Assembly: GCF_018603885.1 (NCBI RefSeq)
Contig: NZ_JAHGAW010000011.1
Span: 143,557-207,556 of the forward strand
Length of the DNA: 64,000 nt
Direction of reading: 5' to 3'
Source: Sphingobium nicotianae
GTDB taxonomy: Bacteria > Pseudomonadota > Alphaproteobacteria > Sphingomonadales > Sphingomonadaceae
Shown here: one piece after another, positions 28,041-39,604 of the stretch
Layout: each line of letters starts with the position of its first letter
How positions within the stretch are numbered: the first letter of the stretch is position 1
Position numbers and translations under genes: made by a program
Notes under the pieces: generated by a model
What the model saw: only the letters and a program-made list of their open reading frames with translations
Told to the model about the DNA's origin: nothing
Database searches by the model: none

Positions 28041-28643
28041 ATGGACATTCGCATATCGGGTCACCAGGTTGAAACCGGTGAGGCCCTCCAGTCGCATGTC
28101 AACGCGCGCTTGCAGGGCATCGCCGACAAATATTTCGCGCGAGCTATCTCCTCCCACGTCACCTTCAGTCACGCACCGCACGGCGCTTTCCGCTGCGACA
28201 TCATTTCGCACGTCATGTCCGGTCTCATCCTCAAGGGCGCCGGCGAAGCGCACGACGCGCACGTGTCCTTCGATCAGGCGGCTGAACGCATCGAGAAGCA
28301 GTTGCGTCGCTACATGCGCCGCCTGAAGGATCGCCATGAGCAGAGCGCCGCGGCTGAGGCCACCCGCGACGCGCCCGACGGCAACGGCATCGACAATGCC
28401 AATTACGTCGTGTTCCAGAGCAGCGGTTATGAAGAGGATGTCGAGGTCGAGGCTGATGCGCCGGCAATCATTGCCGAGATGCGCGTGGACATCCCCAAGG
28501 CAAGCGTGTCCGACGCCGTCATGATGCTTGACCTGCGCAACACCAATGCGCTCCTGTTCGTGAACAGCGGGACCGCGGCGTTCAACATGGTGTATCGCCG
28601 CAATGACGGCACGATCGGCTGGGTCGAGCCGCCCAGGGGCTGA
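28041..28643 (+). CDS. hpf: Ribosome hibernation-promoting factor, long form
   Basis: ATG 28041 (MDIRISGHQVETGEALQSHV) follows an excellent aaaggag site. The 200-aa length and the two domains (N-terminal RaiA/S30AE, about 1-110, and C-terminal dimerisation, about 140-200 with YRRNDGTIGWVEPP) identify long HPF. It joins inactive ribosomes into 100S dimers in stationary phase. ptsN lies about 230 bases downstream, a common pairing. Confidence 0.92.
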   Translation: MDIRISGHQVETGEALQSHVNARLQGIADKYFARAISSHVTFSHAPHGAFRCDIISHVMSGLILKGAGEAHDAHVSFDQAAERIEKQLRRYMRRLKDRHEQSAAAEATRDAPDGNGIDNANYVVFQSSGYEEDVEVEADAPAIIAEMRVDIPKASVSDAVMMLDLRNTNALLFVNSGTAAFNMVYRRNDGTIGWVEPPRG

Positions 28644-28873
28644 AGTTGCCTTTCCGGATGCGCCGGTCGCCTGGAACCCCCAGAGGTGCGATCGGCGTTT
28701 GGGTACGGGGTGGATGCTGCCCCGTCCCGCCCCGGGTCATCGGCCGCGCGCTCCAGTTGACCGCGCAACGCTTTGCTTCTATGGGGCGCCACGGCTTTTC
28801 CGGCGGTCGTGATGGACGTTCCTCACCCCGCCGCGCGGCGCGACCTGTCGGCGACCGCAGGACACAGGTGAAC

Positions 28874-29341
28874 ATGGATAATTTCAGCGACTTGCTGGCG
28901 GCGGACGCGGTTTCGTCAGCCGTCACGATTTCCAACAAGAAGCAGCTCTTCCAGAAGCTCGGCCAACTGGCGGCGGACGCCTATGGCCTTAGCGCATCCG
29001 ACGTGATCGAGCGAATCACCGAACGCGAGCGGCTGGGTTCGACGGGCTTCGGAGGCGGCATCGCTATTCCGCATGCCAAGCTCGATGCGGTGGACAAGGT
29101 GCGCGGCGCGGTGATCCTCCTGGCGGAGCCGATCGGCTTCGACGCCATCGACGACATGCCCGTTGATCTTGTCTTCATGCTATTATCCCCCTCGGATAGC
29201 GGCGCCGAGCATCTCAAGACACTCGCCCGCGTCTCGCGCCTGCTGCGTAACGAGCGGCATCTGGCACGGATCCGCGGCGTTCGCTCCGATGCGGCGCTTT
29301 ACGCCCTGCTCGCCGGTGGCGAGACGCGTGACGCGGCCTGA
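28874..29341 (+). CDS. ptsN: PTS IIA-like nitrogen-regulatory protein PtsN
   Basis: The 155-aa product is a PTS EIIA (mannitol/fructose class) protein with GFGGGIAIPHAKLDAV, where His67 is the phosphorylated residue. PtsN takes phosphate from NPr in the nitrogen PTS and regulates potassium and carbon/nitrogen balance. ATG 28874 is preferred over an in-frame GTG six bases earlier. The 3' end overlaps the following thioesterase gene by 14 bases. Confidence 0.92.
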   Translation: MDNFSDLLAADAVSSAVTISNKKQLFQKLGQLAADAYGLSASDVIERITERERLGSTGFGGGIAIPHAKLDAVDKVRGAVILLAEPIGFDAIDDMPVDLVFMLLSPSDSGAEHLKTLARVSRLLRNERHLARIRGVRSDAALYALLAGGETRDAA

Positions 29342-29843
29342 CGAGGCAATCCATCCGGAGACGGAGCCTTCCGGCGAGGACGCGCACTTCCGCGCGCTCG
29401 AACGGCTCTATGCCTCCGCGCCGATCAACCGGTTGTTCCCCTCGCGGCTGCATATCCCGGCTCCGGGAGAGGCGCGCATCCAATTCGATGTTGCGCCCGC
29501 CTATTTCCATGCCGCCGGCGCGACGCACGGTACGCTCTATTTCAAGATGCTGGACGATGCGGCCTTCTATGCCGCTAACAGTCTGGTCAGCGACCGATTC
29601 CTGCTTACCACGGCTTTCAATCTCTTGTTCACCAAGCCATTGAAAGCGGGGCCGATCATCGCCGAAGGACGCTGGCTCTCGGGCAAGCGGCGCGTTTATG
29701 TTGCGGAGGCGCGGCTGATCGACGGCGATGGCGAGGAGGTTGGACGTGGTACCGGCACCTTCATGCGTTCGACCATCCCGCTCGCGAGCTTGCCCGGCTA
29801 CAGCACGTCCAACGGCGACGAGCAGAGTCTTTCCGAGGCATGA
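29328..29843 (+). CDS. PaaI-family hotdog thioesterase
   Basis: The 171-aa product starts at GTG 29328 (VTRPDEAIHPETEPSG), the first plausible start within ptsN; a longer frame runs back inside ptsN and is not credible. The hotdog fold is visible in AGATHGTLYFKMLDDAAFYAANSL (given here only in part: THGTLYFKMLDDAAF) and LTTAFNLLFTKPLKAG. It probably hydrolyses a medium or aromatic acyl-CoA; the substrate is unknown. It overlaps the next gene by ATGA. Confidence 0.8.
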   Translation: MTRPDEAIHPETEPSGEDAHFRALERLYASAPINRLFPSRLHIPAPGEARIQFDVAPAYFHAAGATHGTLYFKMLDDAAFYAANSLVSDRFLLTTAFNLLFTKPLKAGPIIAEGRWLSGKRRVYVAEARLIDGDGEEVGRGTGTFMRSTIPLASLPGYSTSNGDEQSLSEA

Positions 29844-30181
29844 GCGGCCGGCTGACGAGCCAGATGCTCGTCAGCGCGCTGATCCGCCGCGCCCAGGCGG
29901 CCGGAGGCTTCGCGACCGTGCTTCACAAGGGTGAGTCGATGAGCGGGGCAATCGTCGTGCAGGTTGTCGAAAGCGCGCGACATACCGGCTTTTTCGAGCG
30001 AATCATGGGCTTGGACGGGCGGTCCCACCTGGTCTCTACAGGTCCGAAGCTTGTGTCCGATTTCAGCGACATCTCACAATATATAGATCGGCGTTTGCGC
30101 GCCGATCCCGACATCTGGTTTGTCGAGCTGGATGTCGCAGAGGGGGAACAGCTCGCCGCCGACATCCTCTGTGCGGGTTGA
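29840..30181 (+). CDS. DUF1491 family protein
   Basis: The 113-aa protein (MSGRLTSQMLVSALIRRAQ... DPDIWFVELDV) matches the small alphaproteobacterial DUF1491 family, with no signal peptide or membrane helix. It is coupled to the thioesterase by a 4-base overlap. Function is unknown. Confidence 0.85.
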   Translation: MSGRLTSQMLVSALIRRAQAAGGFATVLHKGESMSGAIVVQVVESARHTGFFERIMGLDGRSHLVSTGPKLVSDFSDISQYIDRRLRADPDIWFVELDVAEGEQLAADILCAG

Positions 30182-30353
30182 CACAAAGGTTCCCAACGGC
30201 GAAAGGGCCCCACCCGCGCAGGTTGCACGAGGGTTGGTCATGGGGGCCAGCCGACGCAAACACGCAGACGGGGGGCGGACCGACGCACCGACAGATCGCA
30301 TCCCACGCGACCGGTGCATCGCCATCCGACCCACCGCACAGACCTGAGACTCA

Positions 30354-30989
30354 ATGCCCAAGAATATCGTTGTTGCCGCTCTGGCGGCCTTTGGAATGCT
30401 ATCTTCCACGTTCGCCCTGGCAGAAGTCACCACAGACATTGCCACACCCACAGAGAATAGCCTTGAGGCTCCTGTCATCATCGCCGACGCCAGCGTCGCG
30501 CTTGAAGATGCGGTCGAGCCCGGCAAGGAAAGCAATTTCGTTCAGCCCACGCCGCGACCCAGCACAGCTGATGGCGTCGACACCCTTGCTGAACTGGTCG
30601 CGGAATCCGGCGGCCGGTCCGAACTCGATGCTGAGGCGAACTGCCTCGCCTCCGCCATCTATTATGAAGCGCGCAGCGAGAGTCTCTCCGGCCAGCTCGC
30701 GGTCGCCCATGTCGTCATCCAGCGCGCCCGTTCGGGCCGTTTTCCCAGCAGCCTGTGTGGCGTGGTGACGCAACCGGGGCAGTTCAGCTTTGTGCGTAGC
30801 GGTCATCTGCCAGCCGCGCCGGTCAATAGCGGCCAGTGGAAGACCGCCACTGCGATCGCTCGCATTGCCCAACAGGGCAGCTGGCAAAATCCCGTCAAGG
30901 GTGCCCTCTATTTTCATGCAGCTAATGTTGCACCGGGCTGGGCCAAGGAGCGCGTGACGCGTATCGGCGGACACGTTTTCTATCGTTAG
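30354..30989 (+). CDS. Cell-wall hydrolase, SleB-like (Hydrolase_2)
   Basis: The 211-aa protein has an N-terminal signal peptide ending near ALAEV. Its C-terminal domain contains LASAIYYEARSESLSGQLAV, with the catalytic Glu, then VVIQRARSGRFPSSLCGVV and ALYFHA, the fingerprint of the SleB cortex-lytic/peptidoglycan hydrolase family. It is predicted to act on periplasmic peptidoglycan. The middle region (residues 35-75) is a low-complexity linker. Confidence 0.88.
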   Translation: MPKNIVVAALAAFGMLSSTFALAEVTTDIATPTENSLEAPVIIADASVALEDAVEPGKESNFVQPTPRPSTADGVDTLAELVAESGGRSELDAEANCLASAIYYEARSESLSGQLAVAHVVIQRARSGRFPSSLCGVVTQPGQFSFVRSGHLPAAPVNSGQWKTATAIARIAQQGSWQNPVKGALYFHAANVAPGWAKERVTRIGGHVFYR

Positions 30990-31064
30990 ATAACGCAGCG
31001 CCGCGCGGGGAACAATCAACGTTCCCCGCTTGAGTTTGTTCCCGACATGTTCTAGTTTGGGTCG

Positions 31065-31574
31065 ATGGACCCCGCCTCACTTCCCGATCTCGCTCCCGGT
31101 TCCCTGCTCTGCGAGGGCACGGCGCTGGCGGTGACCCGCGGCATTTTGCGGCTGTTTGCGCGTCATGACATTTTCGGCGTAACCGAGGTGCCGCTGCCCA
31201 ACGGTCGGCGCCTCGATATCATGGCTGTCGATGCGCGCGGCATGATCGTCGCGGTGGAGATCAAATGCAGCCGGGCGGACCTGCTCGGTGATGGCAAGTG
31301 GCCGGACTATTTCGACTATTGCGACCGTTATTACTGGGCGGTGCCGGCAGGCTTCGACCTCGCCCTGTTCGAGAGCGAAGCGCTCTGGCCGGCGCGCACT
31401 GGTCTCATCGTCGCCGATCAATATGATGCGGAGATCATCCGCCCCGCGCCAAGCGAGCCGTTGGCGGCGTCGCGCCGCAAGGCCGAGGTCCAGCGCCTCG
31501 CGCGCCGCGCTTCGCGGCGGCTCGCGCAGATTGCCGATCCGGACGGCCGGATTCTGTGGGGCGCCGAGGGTTAG
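31065..31574 (+). CDS. mmcB: MmcB family DNA-repair protein
   Basis: The 169-aa product contains a restriction-endonuclease-like core: PNGRRLDIMAVDARGMIVAV, then EIKCSRADLLGDGKWPDYF, where Asp and Glu-x-Lys form a PD-(D/E)XK catalytic pattern. MmcB in Caulobacter is part of the damage-inducible response to cross-links. The C-terminal tail is basic and probably binds DNA. It is a single gene with clear flanks. Confidence 0.85.
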   Translation: MDPASLPDLAPGSLLCEGTALAVTRGILRLFARHDIFGVTEVPLPNGRRLDIMAVDARGMIVAVEIKCSRADLLGDGKWPDYFDYCDRYYWAVPAGFDLALFESEALWPARTGLIVADQYDAEIIRPAPSEPLAASRRKAEVQRLARRASRRLAQIADPDGRILWGAEG

Positions 31575-31702
31575 GCGGAGAGGGCAGGCAGCTTGTCCCT
31601 TGCGCAGTCGCGAAATCGGGCTGTCCCATTGGATCGCGTTAGAGCATGACGAGTCGGGCATGCGGTATCCGGGCTGGCGCTCGCCATGGATCGTTGCTCA
31701 TA

Positions 31703-31721
31703 GTGTGACCTGGTGTGACCT
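31703..31721 (+). promoter_or_regulatory. Two direct repeats gtgtgacct spaced one helical turn, upstream of acs
   Basis: gtgtgacct occurs at 31703-31711 and again at 31713-31721, ten bases apart, so both copies face the same side of the helix. They lie about 110-125 bases before the acs start. This may be a regulator binding site; the protein is unknown. Confidence 0.4.
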
Positions 31722-31741
31722 TCGGGCAATCAGATCGGGCA

Positions 31742-31763
31742 GATACTGAACAAGTTCAGTATC
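31742..31763. promoter_or_regulatory. Perfect palindrome upstream of acs (probable operator)
   Basis: gatactgaac and gttcagtatc are exact reverse complements separated by aa. The 22 bases lie 67 bases before the preferred acs start. With no T-run and a two-base spacer this is more like a dimeric repressor/activator operator than a terminator. The cognate regulator is not evident in the window. Confidence 0.6.
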
Positions 31764-31829
31764 AACCACACTTGGCAGGGCGTGGAGACTCCCGCTAAGG
31801 TCATCCCAACCAGTCTTGGGAGAGTCCTT

Positions 31830-33773
<1,944 letters not shown>

Positions 33774-34064
33774 CGTCCACGCAGGCGCTCAGTACCGACA
33801 AAGATAAGGAGCTGCTCATCGCCCTTGTCTGGTCGTGCGAGCGGTATCTCGGTATCGGAAATGGGGGTCGCGACCAGCTTGAGCGCGAGAGAAGATGCCG
33901 TTGCTCTGCTCGCGCGTCATGGATTAGTCGACGAGGATGGCTGGGGCGGGTAAGGCGCTGCTGTCGGCGGACTGATGACGATGGAGGCCGGCACGGGTTG
34001 AATCGTGGCCGCTTCCTGTGACATGTTCAGGTGACGTTCGTCCAAAACCCCTATCCCGAGAGAC

Positions 34065-34739
34065 ATGTTGCCGATTTTCCGCTTTCTCGCCGCGTGCCTT
34101 CTTGCCCTGCTTCCGCTCACTGCCGCTTCCGCGCAAAGTGCCACGCGGCCGACGCCCGGCTTCGTGCGGGTGCGGCTGGAGACGAGCGCGGGCAATATCG
34201 TGATCGCGCTGGACGCGAAACGCGCGCCCAAGACCGTGACGAATTTCCTGATCTATGTCGATGACGGTCGGCTCGACAATACAAGCTTCTATCGGGCCTA
34301 TCGGCGCAAGAATAATCCGAAGACCGGCTTCGTGCAGGGCGGCATCGGCACCGAAGCGCGGCGCGTCTATTTTCCGACTGCGGAGCTGGAGCCGACAAAC
34401 AAGACGGGCCTGCGCCACCTCGACGGCACCATTTCGATGGCCCGGCACAAGGAGGAAAATAGCGGTACCGGCAACTTCTCGATCCAGGTTGGCGCCAATC
34501 CGACACTGGACGCACGGCCTGGCTATGCCGGCTATGCCGCTTTCGGTCAGGTGGTCGCGGGGATGGATGTGATCAAACGGATCATGGCGCTGGACACCTG
34601 CTGTGGCGAGGGACCGATGTTCGGCCAGATGATCAAGAAGCGGGTGACGATCATCCGTGCGGTCCGGCTCGACGGTACGCCCCGGCCGAGCGGTCCGCTC
34701 AAGCCGTGGCTGATGCGCAAGCGCGACGCGGCGAAGTAA
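34065..34739 (+). CDS. Secreted peptidyl-prolyl cis-trans isomerase (cyclophilin)
   Basis: The 224-aa product has a signal peptide (LLALLPLTAASAQS, cleaved near residue 24) followed by a cyclophilin domain: LETSAGNIVIALDAKRAPKT, SFYRAYRR, FVQGG, GTISMAR, and GTGNFSIQV. It would catalyse proline isomerisation during protein folding in the periplasm. ATG 34065 is preceded by a weak site. Several cyclophilin active-site residues are altered compared with the eukaryotic type (FVQGG for FMCQGG), so activity is likely but unproven. Confidence 0.85.
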   Translation: MLPIFRFLAACLLALLPLTAASAQSATRPTPGFVRVRLETSAGNIVIALDAKRAPKTVTNFLIYVDDGRLDNTSFYRAYRRKNNPKTGFVQGGIGTEARRVYFPTAELEPTNKTGLRHLDGTISMARHKEENSGTGNFSIQVGANPTLDARPGYAGYAAFGQVVAGMDVIKRIMALDTCCGEGPMFGQMIKKRVTIIRAVRLDGTPRPSGPLKPWLMRKRDAAK

Positions 34740-34769
34740 GGCCGAAGCCGCACCATTTCATCTGGCGCC

Positions 34770-37700
34770 TTATCGCGCCAGCAATGCCCGCGCCTGTCCG
34801 GTCAGTTCCGCCACCATCGCCGCCGTCGGATTGGCCGAGGCCTGCGCTCGCGCGATGAGCTGGCGATATTTGGCGACGGCTGAGGCATGCTTCGCCAGCC
34901 ATTCGGCAACGAAGATATTGGCTTCCTTATATTTTGCGGCAGACAGGAAGGAGAGGCGCATCTGCTGAAGATCGCGCGAATTGCCCGCGACGAGCAGGCG
35001 TTCCCAGGGATCGGCCGGGCTCATGCGTGCGGCAAGGCCTTGCAGCCAATCGATTCCGAGCGCTTCGCCCAACTGGGTGAAGGCGCGGACGGTTCCGACT
35101 TCGGGCTGGCCGAGATTGCGGGCCAGGATGGAGAGACCGATGACGCCATCCATCTTGATGAGCATCACCGTGCGCGCGGCGAGCGCCTTGCTGACGCCTA
35201 GTGCCAGCAAGTCTTCCATCGCCGAAGAGACGCGGCGCGCCGGCTCGGGCTGGAGCAGACTGTCGACATCCTTGCCGATGGTCGTCATGGCCGGTGTCAG
35301 CGTAGCGATCGCGCCGCTGGGCTTCATATCGCCAGGCAGCGAGCGGTGCGTGTCGCCAATATGGCCAGCCATGGCATTGGCGACCTGCCGATAGAGGGCG
35401 AGGCGGGCCTGCTCGGAGAGGCGAGCCGCATCGATATCGTCCCACAACTTGCGCACATCGAGCAATTGCTCGGCGATGACGAAAGCGCGGGCGATCTCGT
35501 CGAGCGTGCAGCTCGCTTCTTCGGCCAGCGTGAACGGCAGGATGACACCCAACCGGTTGACGATGCGATTGGCAAGCTTGGTTGCGATGATTTCGCCGCG
35601 CAGCTGATGATGCGCGATGGCATCGCCCTCGCGTTCCTGCATCTGCGGCGGGAAGGCGCGGACAAGGTCGCCGGCCAGAGCCGGGTCGGCGGCGAGGCTG
35701 CTCTGCTCGATCGCCGCCTGCAGCGCGAGCTTGGCGGTCGAGAAGAGCACGGCGAGCTCGGGGCGGGTAAGGCCCAGCCCGTCGCCCGCGCGGCGCAGCA
35801 GCTCCTGGTCGCCGGCCAGCCCCTCGACGCGCCGGTCGAGATGTCCGCCGGCCTCGAGGGTGGCGATGAGACGTACATAGGAAGCCAGATCCCCGGCGCC
35901 GCCGGCCTGCGCGATGGACAGGCCGAGCGCCTGGAGGCGATTATCCTCCAGCACGATCTCGGCGACATCCTCCGTCATCTCGCGTAGCAGCTGGTTGCGG
36001 GCATCTTCGCTCAAGCGGCCCTCGGCCACTTCCTTGTTGAGCGCGATCTTGATGTTGACCTCATTGTCCGAACAGTCGACGCCAGCGGAATTGTCGATGA
36101 AGTCGGTGTTGATCCGTCCACCCCTGAGCGCGAAGGCGATGCGGCCGGCCTGGGTGACGCCGAGATTGGCGCCCTCGCCGATCACCTTGGCCTGCACGTC
36201 TTCCGCATCGACGCGCAGGCGGTCGTTGGCGGCGTCCCCGACCTCGGCATTATTCTGGGCGGCCGCCTTGATGTAGGTGCCGATGCCGCCGAACCAGATC
36301 AGGTCGGTCGGGGCTTTCAGCAGCGCGGAGATCAGCGCAGCGGGCTCCAGAGAGGTCTCGCTGGTGCCGATGATCGCCTGCATTTCCTTGCTGAGCGGGA
36401 TCGACTTGAGATTGCGCGGGAAGACGCCGCCGCCGTGGGAGATCAGCTTCTTGTCATAATCGTCCCAGCTTGAGCGCGGCAGCTTGAACAGGCGAGCGCG
36501 TTCCTTCCAACTCGCCGCCGGATCGGGAGTCGGATCGACGAAGATGTGCCGATGATCGAAGGCGGCGACCAGCCTGATCGATTTCGACAACAGCATGCCG
36601 TTGCCGAACACGTCGCCGGACATGTCGCCCACACCGATGACCTGCACCGGCTCCTTCTGCACGTCGACGCCCATCTCGGCGAAATGGCGCTGGACGCTGA
36701 TCCAGGCGCCCTTGGCGGTTATGCCCATCGCCTTGTGATCATAGCCGTTCGAGCCGCCGCTGGCGAAAGCGTCGCCCAACCAGAATTTGCGTTCGATGGC
36801 GAGCGCATTGGCGACGTCCGAGAAGGTTGCGGTGCCCTTGTCGGCGGCGACGACGAAATAGGGATCCTCGCCATCATGGATGGTGATGCCCTTGGGATGG
36901 ACGACCTTGCCCTTAACCAGATTATCGGTGACGGAGAGCAAAGCGCGGATGAAAATGCGGTAGCTTTCCGTGCCTTCGGCGAACCAGGCGTCGCGATCCG
37001 AGGCGGGCGGGAGCTGCTTGGGATAGAAGCCGCCCTTGGCGCCGGTCGGCACGATCACCGCATTCTTGACGCGCTGCGCCTTCATCAGGCCGAGCACTTC
37101 TGTCCGGAAATCGTCGCGCCGATCGGACCAGCGCAGGCCCCCGCGGGCAACGCGCCCGGCGCGCAGGTGAATGCCCTCGACGCGGGGGGAATAGACCCAA
37201 ATCTCGCGCCAGGGCAACGGCTTGGGCAGGCCCGGAACCTGCGCCGAATCGAGCTTGAAGGCGAGTGCCTCCTGCGCCGCCGGCGAGAAGGCATTGGTGC
37301 GCAGGGTTGCCATGATGACGGCGCGATAGAGCCGCAGGATGCGGTCGTCATCGAGGCCGCTCACCTGTTCCAGCGCCTCGTCGATCGCCTTGTTGAGCGC
37401 CCCGGCATCGGTGGCGTTGGCGGCGCGTTCGGGGTCATGACGGGCGAAGAAGAGATCGACCAGCAGGCGCGCGATCGCGGTCTCGCGACGCAGCGATTCG
37501 ACGACGGTCGAGAGACCGTAGGAAATGCCGGTCTGCCGCAGATAGCGGAAGATGGCGCGCAGGAAGACGATATCGCGCGGGCCGATGCCGGCGGTGACGA
37601 TGAGTTCGGCGAAGCGGTCATTCTCCGCCCGCCCTTCCAGCACCGCGTCGAGCGCCTCGGCGATGATTCCGGCGCGATCGAGCACCGGCGCCGCCGGGCC

Positions 37701-39446
37701 GCCATCCTGACGGACCAGGGAGAAACGCTGGATGTGACCCAGATGTCGGCCGGGCGATTCCGATCCGTCGGAGCGGACCGGCGTGCTGCGCTCCTCGAGC
37801 GCGCGGAAGCCGAAATTCTCGAGCGCGGGAACCGCCTCCGACAGGACCAGCGGCTCCTGGCTGTAGATTTTCACGCGCAAGGTGCGCTCGTCGTCGCTGT
37901 GAGCACGATAGAAGCGGACATTACGCTCGCTTGGCCCGCCGAGCTGGTGGAGCGCGATGATGTCCTTGGCCGCTTCGGCCGCACCGGTACTCTCGCGATA
38001 GGCGACGGGCAGGCCAGGCGCGTAACGCTGCGCCAGCACCGCCGCGCGCGCGCCTTCGCCCAGATCGGCCAGCCCCTGCTCGACGGCCGGCACCCAGCCG
38101 CGCAACGTCTGCTCGATCTGCTGATCGAGCGTCTGCGCATCGGGCACATGGCCATGGTCGCGCAGGTCGAACGTGTAACGCACCAGCGCGAGGCCGCTTT
38201 CCTCCAGTGCGATGGACCAGCCGAGCAGGGTCGAGGCGGACGCATGGAGCAGCATGTCGCCGATCATCTCGCGCCGATTGGTGGTGAGATCCTCGCGCAG
38301 CATCCAGACGAACGCGAAGAGATGGCGGCCGAGCGCATCGCTCGCCAGTTCGAGCTTGGGCCGCGGCCGGTCGGTGAGCGACATGGCGGTGAGGGTGATG
38401 CGCTCGCGGTCCTCGGCCTTGAAGGCCAGCATCAGATCGTGCGGCAGGGTGATGAGCGCATGGACCATGGTCTTGGCGGCGTGGCCGGCCGGATCATAGC
38501 CGAAGCGCGCCATCAGGGTGGAGAGCGTGTCGCGCAGGACCGGAATCTCGTCGGGCTTGGCGGCGAGGGCGGCGCTGGTCCACAGGCCGGCATGGATCGA
38601 CAGGCCGGTGATCGCATCGCCCTCGCGCAGCGGCACGATGAACAGGTCGATGAGCACATTGCGATGGACGCGCGAGACGCGGTTGGACTTGAGGATGAGC
38701 GGCGCAGCATTGCCTGCCTCGAACCAGGCGATCGCCTCGCCGATGCGCGTCTCGGCCAGCAGCGGCTCGTCGGTGAACGTGCAGATGCCCTTGGCGCGGG
38801 TCGCTTTGCCGTCCCGGTCGCGCAGCTCATGGCCGAGCAAGGTGAGATGGCCCTTCTGGAACCAGCGGAGCAGGTCGCCGCCCTCTCCGGGCCCAAGCCG
38901 GTTGGCGTCGGCATTCATGGCATCGAGCGCCCCGCGCCATCCGGCGACGGCGGCGCGGACATGCGCGAGCGTCAGCTCGAGCGCCTTGGCGAGGGCTTGC
39001 CGCCCCTTCGCATCGACCCGATCGGTCTCGATATAGATGAAGGATTCGCGGATCGCGCCGTCATCGTCGCCGATCGCGACGAGTCTGCCGTCCGTGTCGC
39101 GCCGGACCGAAAGAATGGGGTGGGCGAGCAAGTGGATGACGAGCCCGGCTTCGCTCAGGCAATGGCCGATGCTGTCGACCAGAAAGGGCATGTCGGCATT
39201 GATGATGGCGAGGCGCAGGCGGCGCTGGCCGCCGTCGCTGCGCAACTCGTCGGTGCTCGAATCGATGAGGATCGCCGTCTCGCCGCTCCTGCGGGTAACA
39301 GCAGCTTCACTGACGAGGGCGACGGCAGCGTCGAGCGCCACGCCGCTCAGCGCCGCGCGCTCGCTGCCATGCAGGCCTTCGACAAGGGCCTCGGCGATGA
39401 CGGATGAAGGCGGATTATCGATCTGAATAGCTGCGCTCATGCCCAT
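34770..39446 (-). CDS. NAD-specific glutamate dehydrogenase, large (180-kDa) type
   Basis: The 1558-aa protein is the size of the GDH_BACT/GdhB family. An N-terminal regulatory region (to about residue 700) precedes the catalytic core, which contains GGLRWSDRRDDFRTEVLGLM and the lysine in VPTGAKGGFYPKQ around residue 800. The nucleotide-binding part follows (VIGVGDMSGDVFGNGML), then FGGIGTYIKA. It deaminates glutamate to 2-oxoglutarate and ammonia with NAD, feeding carbon into the TCA cycle. The reading frame is intact throughout, and ATG 39446 has gagagg upstream. Confidence 0.94.
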   Translation of the reverse strand: MGMSAAIQIDNPPSSVIAEALVEGLHGSERAALSGVALDAAVALVSEAAVTRRSGETAILIDSSTDELRSDGGQRRLRLAIINADMPFLVDSIGHCLSEAGLVIHLLAHPILSVRRDTDGRLVAIGDDDGAIRESFIYIETDRVDAKGRQALAKALELTLAHVRAAVAGWRGALDAMNADANRLGPGEGGDLLRWFQKGHLTLLGHELRDRDGKATRAKGICTFTDEPLLAETRIGEAIAWFEAGNAAPLILKSNRVSRVHRNVLIDLFIVPLREGDAITGLSIHAGLWTSAALAAKPDEIPVLRDTLSTLMARFGYDPAGHAAKTMVHALITLPHDLMLAFKAEDRERITLTAMSLTDRPRPKLELASDALGRHLFAFVWMLREDLTTNRREMIGDMLLHASASTLLGWSIALEESGLALVRYTFDLRDHGHVPDAQTLDQQIEQTLRGWVPAVEQGLADLGEGARAAVLAQRYAPGLPVAYRESTGAAEAAKDIIALHQLGGPSERNVRFYRAHSDDERTLRVKIYSQEPLVLSEAVPALENFGFRALEERSTPVRSDGSESPGRHLGHIQRFSLVRQDGGPAAPVLDRAGIIAEALDAVLEGRAENDRFAELIVTAGIGPRDIVFLRAIFRYLRQTGISYGLSTVVESLRRETAIARLLVDLFFARHDPERAANATDAGALNKAIDEALEQVSGLDDDRILRLYRAVIMATLRTNAFSPAAQEALAFKLDSAQVPGLPKPLPWREIWVYSPRVEGIHLRAGRVARGGLRWSDRRDDFRTEVLGLMKAQRVKNAVIVPTGAKGGFYPKQLPPASDRDAWFAEGTESYRIFIRALLSVTDNLVKGKVVHPKGITIHDGEDPYFVVAADKGTATFSDVANALAIERKFWLGDAFASGGSNGYDHKAMGITAKGAWISVQRHFAEMGVDVQKEPVQVIGVGDMSGDVFGNGMLLSKSIRLVAAFDHRHIFVDPTPDPAASWKERARLFKLPRSSWDDYDKKLISHGGGVFPRNLKSIPLSKEMQAIIGTSETSLEPAALISALLKAPTDLIWFGGIGTYIKAAAQNNAEVGDAANDRLRVDAEDVQAKVIGEGANLGVTQAGRIAFALRGGRINTDFIDNSAGVDCSDNEVNIKIALNKEVAEGRLSEDARNQLLREMTEDVAEIVLEDNRLQALGLSIAQAGGAGDLASYVRLIATLEAGGHLDRRVEGLAGDQELLRRAGDGLGLTRPELAVLFSTAKLALQAAIEQSSLAADPALAGDLVRAFPPQMQEREGDAIAHHQLRGEIIATKLANRIVNRLGVILPFTLAEEASCTLDEIARAFVIAEQLLDVRKLWDDIDAARLSEQARLALYRQVANAMAGHIGDTHRSLPGDMKPSGAIATLTPAMTTIGKDVDSLLQPEPARRVSSAMEDLLALGVSKALAARTVMLIKMDGVIGLSILARNLGQPEVGTVRAFTQLGEALGIDWLQGLAARMSPADPWERLLVAGNSRDLQQMRLSFLSAAKYKEANIFVAEWLAKHASAVAKYRQLIARAQASANPTAAMVAELTGQARALLAR

Positions 39447-39604
39447 CCTCTCTCGATGGTTCGCGTCTGGGTGCGACGCTTGTCTGCGCCAGTCTCATGA
39501 GACCAACTAAACCCCCACCGTCCGCGCCGCAACCGTGAGCCGGCGAGATCGACGGAATTTAATTATATTAGCGCGAAACTTTCATAAAGCGTCGCCACTG
39601 GCTA

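Noticed and set aside
36546..39407. 953-aa plus-strand frame inside the glutamate dehydrogenase gene
   Set aside because: It is antisense to a complete, motif-verified gene. Its composition (Gly/Arg/Asp-rich) is typical of the high-GC mirror frame.
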